DNA of 5,934 bases from DASXTS01 sp036402215 (GCA_036402215.1 DASWTI010000396.1:1-5934); one strand, 5' to 3'; shown: positions 1-5,351, numbered from the stretch's first letter. Numbers and translations are program-made. Notes: generated from the letters alone by a model not told the origin.

Positions 1-711
1 GTGACCGGCGCGGCGGCACCGGCCCGCCGCACCCGGGCGGACGGCGGCACCGAGGACGTGCCCGCCGCGACCACGGTGGCGCTGGGCCCCGGGGACGAAC
101 TCCGCCTCGGCACGCCGCGCCACGGCCTGCGCTGCTACGTCGCGGTGTCCGGCGGGCTGGTCGTGCCCGAGGTACTGGGCAGCCGCTCCACCGACCTGCT
201 GTCCGGCCTCGGCCCCCCGCCGCTGGAACCCGGCACCCGGCTCCCCCTCGGCCCTGCCCCCGGCACCACCCGGCCTGACCACGCCACGGCCACCCCGGCC
301 CCGGCCCGCGCGCCCCGCGGCGCGGCCACCGAGGGGGACGGTGGAACGGAGCTGCCGGTGTCGCTGGGGCCACGGGACAGCTGGTTCGATGATGCCGCGG
401 CGCAGCTGCGCGCGGGGACGTGGACGGTGTCGCCGACGAGCAACCGGATCGGGGTGCGGCTGGACGGCACCGCGCTGCGGCGGCGCGCGGGGCACCGCGA
501 CCGGGAGCTGCCGACCGAGGCCGTGGTCACGGGCGCGGTGCAGGTGCCGCCGGACGGGCGGCCGGTGATCTTCCTGAACGACCACCCGACCACCGGCGGC
601 TACCCGGTGGTGGCCGTCGTGCACCCGGACGCGCTGCCGCTGCTCGCCCAGGCCCGGCCCGGCACGCCGGTACGCCTGAACCCGGGCGGGACGGCACCGG
701 GGAGTGCCTGA
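1..711 (+). CDS. pxpC: 5-oxoprolinase subunit C (PxpC/KipA family), 5'-truncated by the window edge
   Basis: This is the C-terminal 236 codons of a biotin-dependent-carboxyltransferase-like protein (KipA/PxpC family). PxpC works with PxpA and PxpB in ATP-dependent opening of 5-oxoproline to glutamate in the cytoplasm. Family hallmarks seen: the PRHGLRCYVAVSGG strand region (about residues 39-52), LGSRSTD (59-65), RDSWF (125-129), SNRIGVRLDG (147-156) and the highly conserved PPDGRPVIFLNDHPTTGGYP block (183-202). The first codons read VTGA, a stretch that lies inside the family domain. The GTG at base 1 is therefore not the start, and perhaps 60 or so N-terminal residues lie upstream. A Pro/Ala/Gly-rich linker (about 81-115) interrupts the domain, as a surface loop might. 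pxpB, and possibly pxpA, are expected just left of the window. The older label 'allophanate hydrolase subunit 2-like' refers to the same family. Confidence 0.88.
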   Translation: MTGAAAPARRTRADGGTEDVPAATTVALGPGDELRLGTPRHGLRCYVAVSGGLVVPEVLGSRSTDLLSGLGPPPLEPGTRLPLGPAPGTTRPDHATATPAPARAPRGAATEGDGGTELPVSLGPRDSWFDDAAAQLRAGTWTVSPTSNRIGVRLDGTALRRRAGHRDRELPTEAVVTGAVQVPPDGRPVIFLNDHPTTGGYPVVAVVHPDALPLLAQARPGTPVRLNPGGTAPGSA

Positions 712-725
712 GCGGCGGCCCTCAG
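708..725. terminator. Hairpin between convergent pxpC and pabC, possible bidirectional terminator
   Basis: CTGAG (708-712) and CTCAG (721-725) form a perfect 5-bp stem around an 8-base GC-rich loop. GC/GC pairing beyond a 2-base bulge could extend it. The stem contains both stop codons: TGA of pxpC (709-711) and the complement of the pabC TGA (722-724). There is no T-tract on either side. It could only act as the T-less hairpin type often proposed in actinomycetes, and it is short, so this is tentative. Confidence 0.3.
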
Positions 726-1552
726 AGGCGGAGCAGCTCGCGCAGCGTGGCGTCGTGCGTCGACGCCCGCAGCGGGCGGCCGTCGACGGAGCGGATCAGG
801 GCGAGTTGCCGCACGCTGGACACCAGCCAGGCGCCGTCGGCGGACAGCACGTCGTCCAGGCGCAGCGGCTCGACCTTGGTGACCCACCCGGCCTCCTCGG
901 CGGCCTCGAAGAGCTGCTGCTGCGTGGTCCCCGGCAGCAGCCCGGCCGTCGCCGGCGGGGTCCGCAGGACCGACCCGTGCGCCACCACCACGGACGCCGT
1001 CGCGGCCTCCAGCACCCAGCCGTCGGAGGAGACGAACAGCACGTCGTCGGCGTCGTGGGCCCGGGCGTACCGCTGGGCCGCCATGTTCGTCGCGTAGGAC
1101 AACGACTTGGCGCCGATCAGCAACCAGGGCGCCCGCTCGCCCGTGCCCGCCTCGTAGCCGCGGTCGAGCGCCAGCACCCGCACGCCCTCGCGCCGCTGCC
1201 GCAGCACCAGCTCGGGCACCGGCGTGCCGAGCGCGAACGCCGTCGGCACCCCGGTGCCGTCCACGCCGCGGGTGAGCACGAGCTTGAGCACCATCTCCGG
1301 TGGCCCGTCCCAGGCCGCGCACGCCGCGGCCGCGCAGCGCCGCCAGGCCGCGCGGTCCGGCTCCGGCAGGTCGAGCAGGGCGGCCGAGCGGGCCAGCCGC
1401 TCCAGGTGCGCGTCCAGCTTGCGCGGCCGCCCGTCCACCACCAGCACCGTCTCGAACACGCCGTCGCCGCGCTGCACGCCCAGGTCGTCGGCGCGCAGCA
1501 GCGGCCGGTCCGGGTCGGCGAGGCTGCCGTCGAGCATCGCGAGGACACGCAT
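722..1552 (-). CDS. pabC: Aminodeoxychorismate lyase (PabC), PLP fold-type IV
   Basis: This 276-residue protein is a class IV PLP-dependent enzyme. PabC converts 4-amino-4-deoxychorismate to p-aminobenzoate and pyruvate in cytoplasmic folate synthesis. Motifs in order: LLRADDLGVQRGDGVFET near the N-terminus (18-35); HLERL (49-53), whose Arg52 fits the PLP-phosphate ligand; LVLTRG (91-96); the likely Schiff-base Lys149 in GAKSLSYATNMAA; Glu182 in DGWVLEAATAS, which fits the residue contacting the pyridine nitrogen; and LLPGTT (205-210), the cofactor phosphate loop. The length is normal for the family. The ATG at 1552 is chosen because it gives the expected MRVLAMLDG start, and a -10-like box lies 7 bases upstream with no Shine-Dalgarno, consistent with a leaderless message. 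Branched-chain aminotransferase and D-amino-acid transaminase share this fold, so the substrate is inferred from overall resemblance. Folate supply may be relevant to the folate-binding YgfZ encoded on the other side of nur. Confidence 0.8.
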   Translation of the reverse strand: MRVLAMLDGSLADPDRPLLRADDLGVQRGDGVFETVLVVDGRPRKLDAHLERLARSAALLDLPEPDRAAWRRCAAAACAAWDGPPEMVLKLVLTRGVDGTGVPTAFALGTPVPELVLRQRREGVRVLALDRGYEAGTGERAPWLLIGAKSLSYATNMAAQRYARAHDADDVLFVSSDGWVLEAATASVVVAHGSVLRTPPATAGLLPGTTQQQLFEAAEEAGWVTKVEPLRLDDVLSADGAWLVSSVRQLALIRSVDGRPLRASTHDATLRELLRL

Positions 1553-1559
1553 GGCACCG

Positions 1560-1565
1560 AGCCTA
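1560..1565 (-). promoter_or_regulatory. Candidate -10 box for pabC (leaderless)
   Basis: On the minus strand this reads TAGGCT, a good match to the actinobacterial TANNNT/TAGRRT -10 consensus. It ends exactly 7 bases before the pabC ATG, so transcription would begin at or next to the start codon. No recognisable -35 hexamer lies at 16-19 bases spacing, and no ribosome binding site precedes the ATG. Confidence 0.5.
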
Positions 1566-1572
1566 CGACGGG

Positions 1573-1578
1573 TATTTT
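1573..1578 (+). promoter_or_regulatory. Candidate -10 box for nur (leaderless)
   Basis: TATTTT fits TANNNT and is the only AT-rich run in the 33-bp divergent spacer. It ends exactly 7 bases before the nur ATG at 1586, predicting a transcript that starts at the ATG. No Shine-Dalgarno is present. No -35-like hexamer is seen at normal spacing, where the DNA is already the pabC start region. Confidence 0.5.
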
Positions 1579-1585
1579 CGGTGGC

Positions 1586-2005
1586 ATGACGGAGCTGCGC
1601 AGCACCCTGCACCGGCGGGGCCTGCGAATGACGCCGCAGCGGCAGCTCGTGCTCGACGCCGTCCGCGAGCTGGAGCACGCCACCCCGGAGACCATCTGCG
1701 GGCACGTGCGCCGCACCGCCCCCGCGGTGAACATCACCACGATCTACCGGACGCTCGACCTGCTGTCCGAGCTGGGACTGGTGCGGCACACGCACCTCGG
1801 TCACGGCGCCCCGGTCTACTCGACCGAGGAGCACGAGCACCTGCACCTGGTGTGCCACCGCTGCGGCGAGGTGATCGAGGGGCCGCGCGCGCTGCTGGAC
1901 GACCTGGTGGCCGCGGTGCGCGGTCGCTGGGGCTTCGAGCTGGACGCGGCACACGTCGCGCTGACCGGCGTCTGCGCCGGTTGCCATGAGAGGAGTGCCC
2001 GATGA
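1586..2005 (+). CDS. nur: Nickel-responsive Fur-family repressor (Nur)
   Basis: This 139-residue Fur-family winged-helix dimer is predicted to sense nickel and control nickel uptake and the choice between Ni- and Fe-superoxide dismutase, as Nur does in Streptomyces coelicolor. DNA-binding region: RMTPQRQLVLDAV (14-26) and NITTIYRTLDLLSELGLV (49-66). Recalling the S. coelicolor Nur sequence and structure, the nickel-site histidines correspond to His68, His70 (in HTHLGHG) and His123 here. The second-site histidines correspond to His31, His83, His85 and His87. All are present. Two Cys pairs, C90-x-x-C93 and C130-x-x-C133, match the usual structural zinc ligands. The ATG at 1586 gives the normal family length; the reading frame stays open far upstream, but that part is antisense to pabC. 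The stop overlaps the next start as ATGA. Nur rather than Zur or FurA is favoured by the HTHLGHG motif and His123, but metal specificity is inferred. Confidence 0.85.
   Translation: MTELRSTLHRRGLRMTPQRQLVLDAVRELEHATPETICGHVRRTAPAVNITTIYRTLDLLSELGLVRHTHLGHGAPVYSTEEHEHLHLVCHRCGEVIEGPRALLDDLVAAVRGRWGFELDAAHVALTGVCAGCHERSAR
1991..1995 (+). promoter_or_regulatory. Ribosome binding site for ygfZ
   Basis: AGGAG lies 6 bases before the ATG at 2002, inside the end of nur. With the ATGA stop-start overlap (2002-2005) it points to translational coupling of nur and ygfZ, and it fixes the ygfZ start. Confidence 0.75.
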
Positions 2006-3051
2006 GCGCCGTCGCCGCCCCGGCCGGATCACTGGACGAGGCCGTGCCCTGGCACCACGGCGACCCGCTCGCCGAGCAGCGCACGGCCGCGCGCGGCTGC
2101 GTGGTGGTGGACCGCTCGAACCGCGACGTGCTCGTGGTGCCCGGCGCCGACCGGCTGAGCTGGCTGCACTCGCTGCTCTCCCAGCACCTCACCGAGCTCT
2201 CCGACGGCGCCGCCACCGAGGCGCTGCTGCTGGACGGCAACGGCCGGGTGGAGCGGCACCTGGTGCTCGCCGACGTGGGCGGCCGGGTCTGGCTGGACAC
2301 CGAGCCCGGGCACGGCGCCGAGCTGCTGACCTACCTGGAGCGGATGCGTTTCTGGTCCGTGGTGGAGCCGGCGGCGAGCGACCACGCGGTGCTCTCGCTG
2401 CTCGGCCCGGCGACGCCGGGCGTGCTGGCCGCGGCGGGGCTGCCCGAGGTGGCCGACGGGCGGGCGGCGGCGCACGGGGACGACGTGCTGGTGCGGCGGC
2501 TGGACTGGCGCACCATGCCCGCGGTGGACGTGCTGGTGCCGCGCGCCGCGGCGGCCGGCTGGCTGGCCCGGCTCGGCGAGGCGGGGGCGCGCCCGGCCGG
2601 CACCCTGGCCTACGAGGCGCTGCGCGTCGAGGCGCTGCGTCCGCGGATCGGCGTGGACACCGACGTCCGCACGATCCCGCACGAGGCCAACTGGATCGGC
2701 ACCGCCGTGCACCTGGAGAAGGGCTGCTACCGCGGGCAGGAGACGGTGGCCAGGGTGGCGAACCTGGGACGGCCGCCGCGCCGGCTGCTGCTGCTGCACC
2801 TGGACGGCAGCGACGACCTGCCGGCGACCGGCGACGACGTGACGCTCGACGGCCGCGTGGTCGGCCGGGTCGGCACCGTGGTCCAGCACCACGAGCTGGG
2901 ACCCGTGGCGCTGGCCCTGGTCAAGAACTCCACGCCGGTCGACGCGGCGCTCACCGCCGGGCCGGCCGCCGCGTCCGTCGACCCGGACTCGGTGCCACCC
3001 GACACCGGCGAGCCGGCCGGCCGGGCCGCGCTGCGCCGGCTGCGTGGCTGA
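2002..3051 (+). CDS. ygfZ: Folate-binding Fe-S cluster factor, YgfZ/CAF17/IBA57 family
   Basis: This 349-residue protein is related to the T-protein of glycine cleavage. In E. coli, YgfZ uses tetrahydrofolate and assists assembly or repair of Fe-S clusters in enzymes such as MiaB; the mitochondrial relatives are IBA57/CAF17. The diagnostic signature is K240-GCYRGQE (240-247), with the conserved Cys242, followed by TVARVANLGRPPRRL. Other supporting segments are the GcvT-like start VVVDRSNRDVLVVPGADRLSWLHSLL (about 34-59, shortened in meaning to the 'domain 1' strand-helix), ALRVEALRPRIGVDTD (about 206-222) and IPHEANWIG (225-233). The C-terminal 25-30 residues are a Pro/Asp/Ala-rich tail. Length is ordinary for actinobacterial members. 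The start is set by a good ribosome site and the 4-base overlap with nur. It is cytoplasmic, with no signal peptide. It is not an aminomethyltransferase despite frequent annotation as GcvT-like. Confidence 0.88.
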   Translation: MSAVAAPAGSLDEAVPWHHGDPLAEQRTAARGCVVVDRSNRDVLVVPGADRLSWLHSLLSQHLTELSDGAATEALLLDGNGRVERHLVLADVGGRVWLDTEPGHGAELLTYLERMRFWSVVEPAASDHAVLSLLGPATPGVLAAAGLPEVADGRAAAHGDDVLVRRLDWRTMPAVDVLVPRAAAAGWLARLGEAGARPAGTLAYEALRVEALRPRIGVDTDVRTIPHEANWIGTAVHLEKGCYRGQETVARVANLGRPPRRLLLLHLDGSDDLPATGDDVTLDGRVVGRVGTVVQHHELGPVALALVKNSTPVDAALTAGPAAASVDPDSVPPDTGEPAGRAALRRLRG

Positions 3052-3059
3052 CCGGGGCC

Positions 3060-3064
3060 GGGAG
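3060..3064 (+). promoter_or_regulatory. Ribosome binding site that decides the MOSC-gene start
   Basis: GGGAG lies 9 bases before the ATG at 3074. It favours that ATG over the in-frame GTG at 3044, which lies inside the end of ygfZ and has no such site. Confidence 0.6.
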
Positions 3065-3073
3065 ACTCACGAC

Positions 3074-3721
3074 ATGACGGGAACGCTGGTCGCCGTGTGC
3101 GCGGTGCACGAGTTGCTGGACGGCCACAGCGTGGCGGGGCGCACCGCCATCGACAAGCGGCCGCTCGACGGCCCGGTGGCCGTCGACGCCGACGGCCTGG
3201 TGGTGGACGTGCAGTACGACCGCCGGATGCACGGCGGCGTGGACCAGGCCGTGTACGCCTACGCCCGCGAGGAGGCCGAGCGCTGGGCCGCGGAGCTCGG
3301 CGAGGACATCCCGCCCGGCCGATTCGGCGAGAACCTCACCGTGCGCGGCATGGCCGTCACCGACGCGGTGATCGGCGAGCGCTGGGCCGTCGGCGGCACC
3401 CTGCTGGAGGTGACGCTGCCGCGCACGCCGTGCCGCACGTTCGCCTCCTGGCTCGGCCGGCCGGACTGGATCCACCGGTTCGGCGCCCGCGGCGACACCG
3501 GCTGCTACCTGCGGGTGCTCACCCCGGGCACGGTGTGCGCCGGGGACACCGTCGAGGTGATCGAGCGGCCGGCGCACGGCCTCACCGCCCGCGAGGTGTT
3601 CGCCGTGACCGCGACCGACCCGGCCCGGCTGCGCCGCTTCCTGGACGAGGCCGAGTACGTGCCGGCGAAGGCCGGGGCGCGCATCCGCCGCGTGCTGGAG
3701 CCCACCACCGCCACCCCGTAG
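3074..3721 (+). CDS. MOSC domain-containing protein (YiiM-like)
   Basis: This is a 215-residue stand-alone MOSC protein, the domain found at the C-terminus of molybdenum cofactor sulfurases. YiiM-type members bind molybdenum cofactor and reduce N-hydroxylated compounds. Visible landmarks: TAIDKRPLDGPV near the start (24-35), D49 to HGG (53-55) followed by DQAVYAYA (57-64), PPGRFGENL (80-88, the conserved FGENL), IGERWAVGGTLLEVT (100-114) and the conserved cysteine Cys120 in LPRTPCRTF, the position proposed to carry or transfer sulfur. The C-terminal part (about 165-215) has a small helical segment, TAREVFAVT onward, as in YiiM-like proteins. It lies 22 bases after ygfZ and probably shares its transcript. 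Its electron donor and substrate cannot be read from the sequence. No cofactor-biosynthesis gene lies in the window. Confidence 0.85.
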   Translation: MTGTLVAVCAVHELLDGHSVAGRTAIDKRPLDGPVAVDADGLVVDVQYDRRMHGGVDQAVYAYAREEAERWAAELGEDIPPGRFGENLTVRGMAVTDAVIGERWAVGGTLLEVTLPRTPCRTFASWLGRPDWIHRFGARGDTGCYLRVLTPGTVCAGDTVEVIERPAHGLTAREVFAVTATDPARLRRFLDEAEYVPAKAGARIRRVLEPTTATP

Positions 3722-3742
3722 CCGAGGGCGGAGCCGCGTGCC

Positions 3743-3746
3743 AGGA
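3743..3746 (+). promoter_or_regulatory. Ribosome binding site for the BKACE gene
   Basis: AGGA ends 8 bases before the GTG at 3755, in the 33-base gap after the MOSC gene. It supports the GTG start and continued translation on the same transcript. Confidence 0.5.
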
Positions 3747-3754
3747 TCGGGCTC

Positions 3755-4591
3755 GTGGCCACAGCGACGCGGACCCTGATCACGGTGGCGCCGACCGGCG
3801 CGGAGCACGACAAGGCCGCGGTGCCGAACCTGCCGGTGACGCTGGACGAGCTGGTGGCCACCGCCGAGTCCTGCGAGGCGGCCGGCGCCGCCATGATCCA
3901 CGTACACATCCGCGACGACGAGGCCCGTCCGTCGCTCGACCAGGGGCGGCTCACGGCCACCGTGCAGGCGCTACGGGAGCGCACCGGGCTGGTCGTGCAG
4001 CTCTCCACCGGCGGCGCGGTGACCGACCCGGAGGAGCACCGGCTCGCCGTGCTGGACGCCATGCCGGACTCGGCCTCCTGCACGATGGGCACGGTCAACT
4101 TCGGCGACGACGTGTTCATGAACCGCTGGGAGTTCGTGGTCGAGCTGCACCGCCGGATGCGGGAGCGCGGCATCGTGCCGGAGTACGAGATCTTCGACCT
4201 CGGCCAGCTCGCGAGCCTGCACCGGCTGCTGGACGAGCACGGCGAACCGGCCGGTGGGCACGTGCACGTGGACCTCGTGATGGGCGTGCCGGGTGGCATG
4301 CCGGGCGACGCCGAGACGCTGGTGGCCGCGCTGCGGCTGCTGCCGGCCGGCGCCAGCTTCAGCGCCACCGGGGTGGGCCGCACCAGCCTGCCGGTGATGT
4401 TCGCGGCGCTCGCCGCGGGCGGTCACCTGCGGGTCGGCATGGAGGACACCCTGTCGTTCGCCCGGGGCCGCCGGGTGGCCGACAACGCCGAGTTGGTGGG
4501 TCGCGCGGCCGAGCTGGCGGCCATCGCCCAGCGTCCCGCCATGTCACCCGATGACGCCAGAGCGCTACTGGGCGTGTCGCCGACGGCGTGA
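3755..4591 (+). CDS. Beta-keto acid cleavage enzyme (BKACE, DUF849)
   Basis: This 278-residue TIM-barrel enzyme belongs to the family whose founder, Kce, condenses 3-keto-5-aminohexanoate with acetyl-CoA to give acetoacetate and an acyl-CoA. Seen: ITVAPTGAE at the N-terminus; zinc-ligand histidines in IHVHIRD (His49, His51); STGG (84-87); PEYEIFD (142-148, with Glu143); and RVGMEDT (226-232). The last carries Arg226, the third zinc ligand Glu230 and Asp231. These match the Kce catalytic set as I recall it. Members commonly read GxEDN; here Thr232 replaces that Asn. The substrate of an individual BKACE varies (beta-keto acids with different side chains) and cannot be assigned; no lysine-fermentation or carnitine genes are nearby. 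The GTG start follows an AGGA site, and the length is normal, so the enzyme looks intact. It is likely co-transcribed with nur, ygfZ and the MOSC gene. Confidence 0.88.
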   Translation: MATATRTLITVAPTGAEHDKAAVPNLPVTLDELVATAESCEAAGAAMIHVHIRDDEARPSLDQGRLTATVQALRERTGLVVQLSTGGAVTDPEEHRLAVLDAMPDSASCTMGTVNFGDDVFMNRWEFVVELHRRMRERGIVPEYEIFDLGQLASLHRLLDEHGEPAGGHVHVDLVMGVPGGMPGDAETLVAALRLLPAGASFSATGVGRTSLPVMFAALAAGGHLRVGMEDTLSFARGRRVADNAELVGRAAELAAIAQRPAMSPDDARALLGVSPTA

Positions 4592-4624
4592 ACCGGTCGT
4601 CGCATCTGGGTGACGTGTCAGCGG

Positions 4625-4630
4625 TATGAC
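4625..4630 (+). promoter_or_regulatory. Weak -10-like box before rsiG
   Basis: TATGAC lies in the 46-base gap between the BKACE gene and rsiG. It ends exactly 7 bases before the GTG at 4638, the same spacing as the pabC and nur boxes. The final base is C rather than the nearly invariant T, and no -35 is evident. It could give rsiG its own leaderless transcript inside the operon, but it may be chance. Confidence 0.3.
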
Positions 4631-4637
4631 CTGGTGA

Positions 4638-5351
4638 GTGGTGGCAACTCTGCGTTGCAGGACGCAAGATAAGCGCGTGATCGAAGTCCGGCCAGGAGGC
4701 CGCCGTCGCATCGACCGGGTGCTGGCGCCGGGCTTCCTGGACGGTCTCGCCGAACGTGATCTCCAGGACGTGCGCTCGCTGCGCGACGAGGCCGCGCAGG
4801 AGGAGACGGACCTGTCGTACGTGCGGCGGCTGCTGCACGGCCGGATCGACATCGTGCACGCCGAGCAGCGGCGCCGCCGTGACGGCGGTGCCCCGGTGCT
4901 GGACGAGCTGGCCGCCATCCTCAAGGACGGCGAGCGCCTCTCCCCGGCGGGCGCCGGGCGGCTGCAGCGGCTGGAACCCTCGCGCGCCGAGTCGCACCGC
5001 CGCTACGTCGAGGCGCTGGTGGCCGACGTGGACCTGTCCGACGTGACCGAGCTGGACGACGAGGTGCTCGCCCAGACGCTCCAGGCCTACCGGCTGGAGG
5101 AGAGATCGGTCTCGCAGCGCCGCCGCCAGGTGCAGGCGGTGATGGACGCGCTGAACTCCGAGATCGCCGCCCGCTACCGGGCCGGCACGGCCTCGGTCGA
5201 CGACCTGCTGGCCCGCGAGCTGCTGAACCCCGGCCGCCGCCGTGCCCCGGCCACGACGGACCCGCCCGGGACCGGCGACTCGGCCGGCACGGCCGGGACC
5301 GGCGGGACCGGGCTGCCGGACGACGGCGCGCACGGCCGGGGGCCGGGCTGA
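4638..5351 (+). CDS. rsiG: c-di-GMP-dependent anti-sigma factor RsiG (formerly AmfC)
   Basis: In Streptomyces, RsiG loaded with c-di-GMP binds and holds the sporulation sigma factor WhiG. Homologs are often annotated 'aerial mycelium formation protein'. The signature E-x3-S-x2-R-x3-Q-x3-D normally occurs once on each helix of an antiparallel coiled coil. Copy 2 is perfect: Glu155, Ser159, Arg162, Gln166, Asp170. Copy 1 has identical spacing but His in place of Gln: Glu56, Ser60, Arg63, His67, Asp71. The conserved N-terminal GGRRRIDRVLA block is at 20-30. Charged helical stretches run about 39-80 and 140-182, with a helical connector between. The last 40 residues (about 198-237) are a Gly/Thr/Pro/Ala-rich, probably disordered tail. 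There is no signal peptide or membrane segment. The start is uncertain: GTG 4638, GTG 4641 or GTG 4677 would all keep the core, and none has a good ribosome site. WhiG is not encoded in the window. Confidence 0.82.
   Translation: MVATLRCRTQDKRVIEVRPGGRRRIDRVLAPGFLDGLAERDLQDVRSLRDEAAQEETDLSYVRRLLHGRIDIVHAEQRRRRDGGAPVLDELAAILKDGERLSPAGAGRLQRLEPSRAESHRRYVEALVADVDLSDVTELDDEVLAQTLQAYRLEERSVSQRRRQVQAVMDALNSEIAARYRAGTASVDDLLARELLNPGRRRAPATTDPPGTGDSAGTAGTGGTGLPDDGAHGRGPG
4644..4667. repeat. Overlapping inverted repeats at the rsiG start
   Basis: GCAAC (4644-4648) and GTTGC (4654-4658) form a perfect inverted repeat with a 5-base spacer. The same TTGC (4655-4658) also pairs with GCAA (4664-4667) across another 5-base spacer, and TGCGT (4651-4655) pairs with ACGCA (4662-4666). 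The middle arm can pair either way, so in RNA the hairpins exclude each other; in DNA it is a run of evenly spaced half-sites. The repeats lie 6 bases after GTG 4638 but upstream of GTG 4677. Confidence 0.35.
5268..5311 (+). repeat. GGGACCGG short repeats in the rsiG 3' end
   Basis: GGGACCGG occurs at 5268-5275, 5295-5302 and 5304-5311, all in the same reading frame. The copies encode the Gly-Thr-Gly pieces of the GTGDSAGTAGTGGTG tail of RsiG. Such a tract could vary in copy number between strains; it is otherwise simple low-complexity coding DNA. Confidence 0.5.

Noticed and set aside
1..3. GTG at base 1 as the true start of the first gene
   Set aside because: It encodes the Val of an internal VTGA stretch of the KipA/PxpC domain; the N-terminal part of the domain is missing, so the gene begins outside the window.
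1566..1582. Fur or Zur box over the AT-rich run in the pabC/nur spacer
   Set aside because: ATTTTC resembles half of an actinobacterial Zur box, but no inverted partner follows at the right spacing.
704..1585. Long open plus-strand frame upstream of nur, running antisense to pabC
   Set aside because: The frame is open only because GC-rich DNA lacks stops. The sequence resembles no family, is compositionally a shadow of pabC, and the Fur family starts at the ATG at 1586.
2029..2892. 287-codon minus-strand open frame opposite ygfZ, and a similar one opposite the MOSC gene (2951-3907)
   Set aside because: His/Arg/Gln/Pro-rich translations without domain resemblance, lying wholly opposite well-supported genes; typical antisense shadows of high-GC coding DNA.
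3044..3073. Upstream GTG start for the MOSC gene
   Set aside because: It adds ten residues not expected in the family, overlaps the end of ygfZ and lacks a ribosome site, while ATG 3074 has GGGAG at a good distance.
4611..4620. TGACGTGTCA, TGAC/GTCA arms before rsiG, as an operator
   Set aside because: Only four-base arms with a two-base centre; this length is expected by chance and no known regulator site was recognised.
4655..4667. TTGC-N5-GCAA as a Nur operator
   Set aside because: The Nur box as I recall it has TTGC and GCAA separated by nine bases (TTGCAA-N5-TTGCAA); here the spacing is five, so the match to half-sites is probably coincidental.
4694..4699. Perfect AGGAGG as the rsiG ribosome binding site
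   Set aside because: The next in-frame start-type codon (GTG 4719) is 19 bases away, and starting there would remove the conserved GGRRRIDR block; it encodes Pro-Gly-Gly instead.
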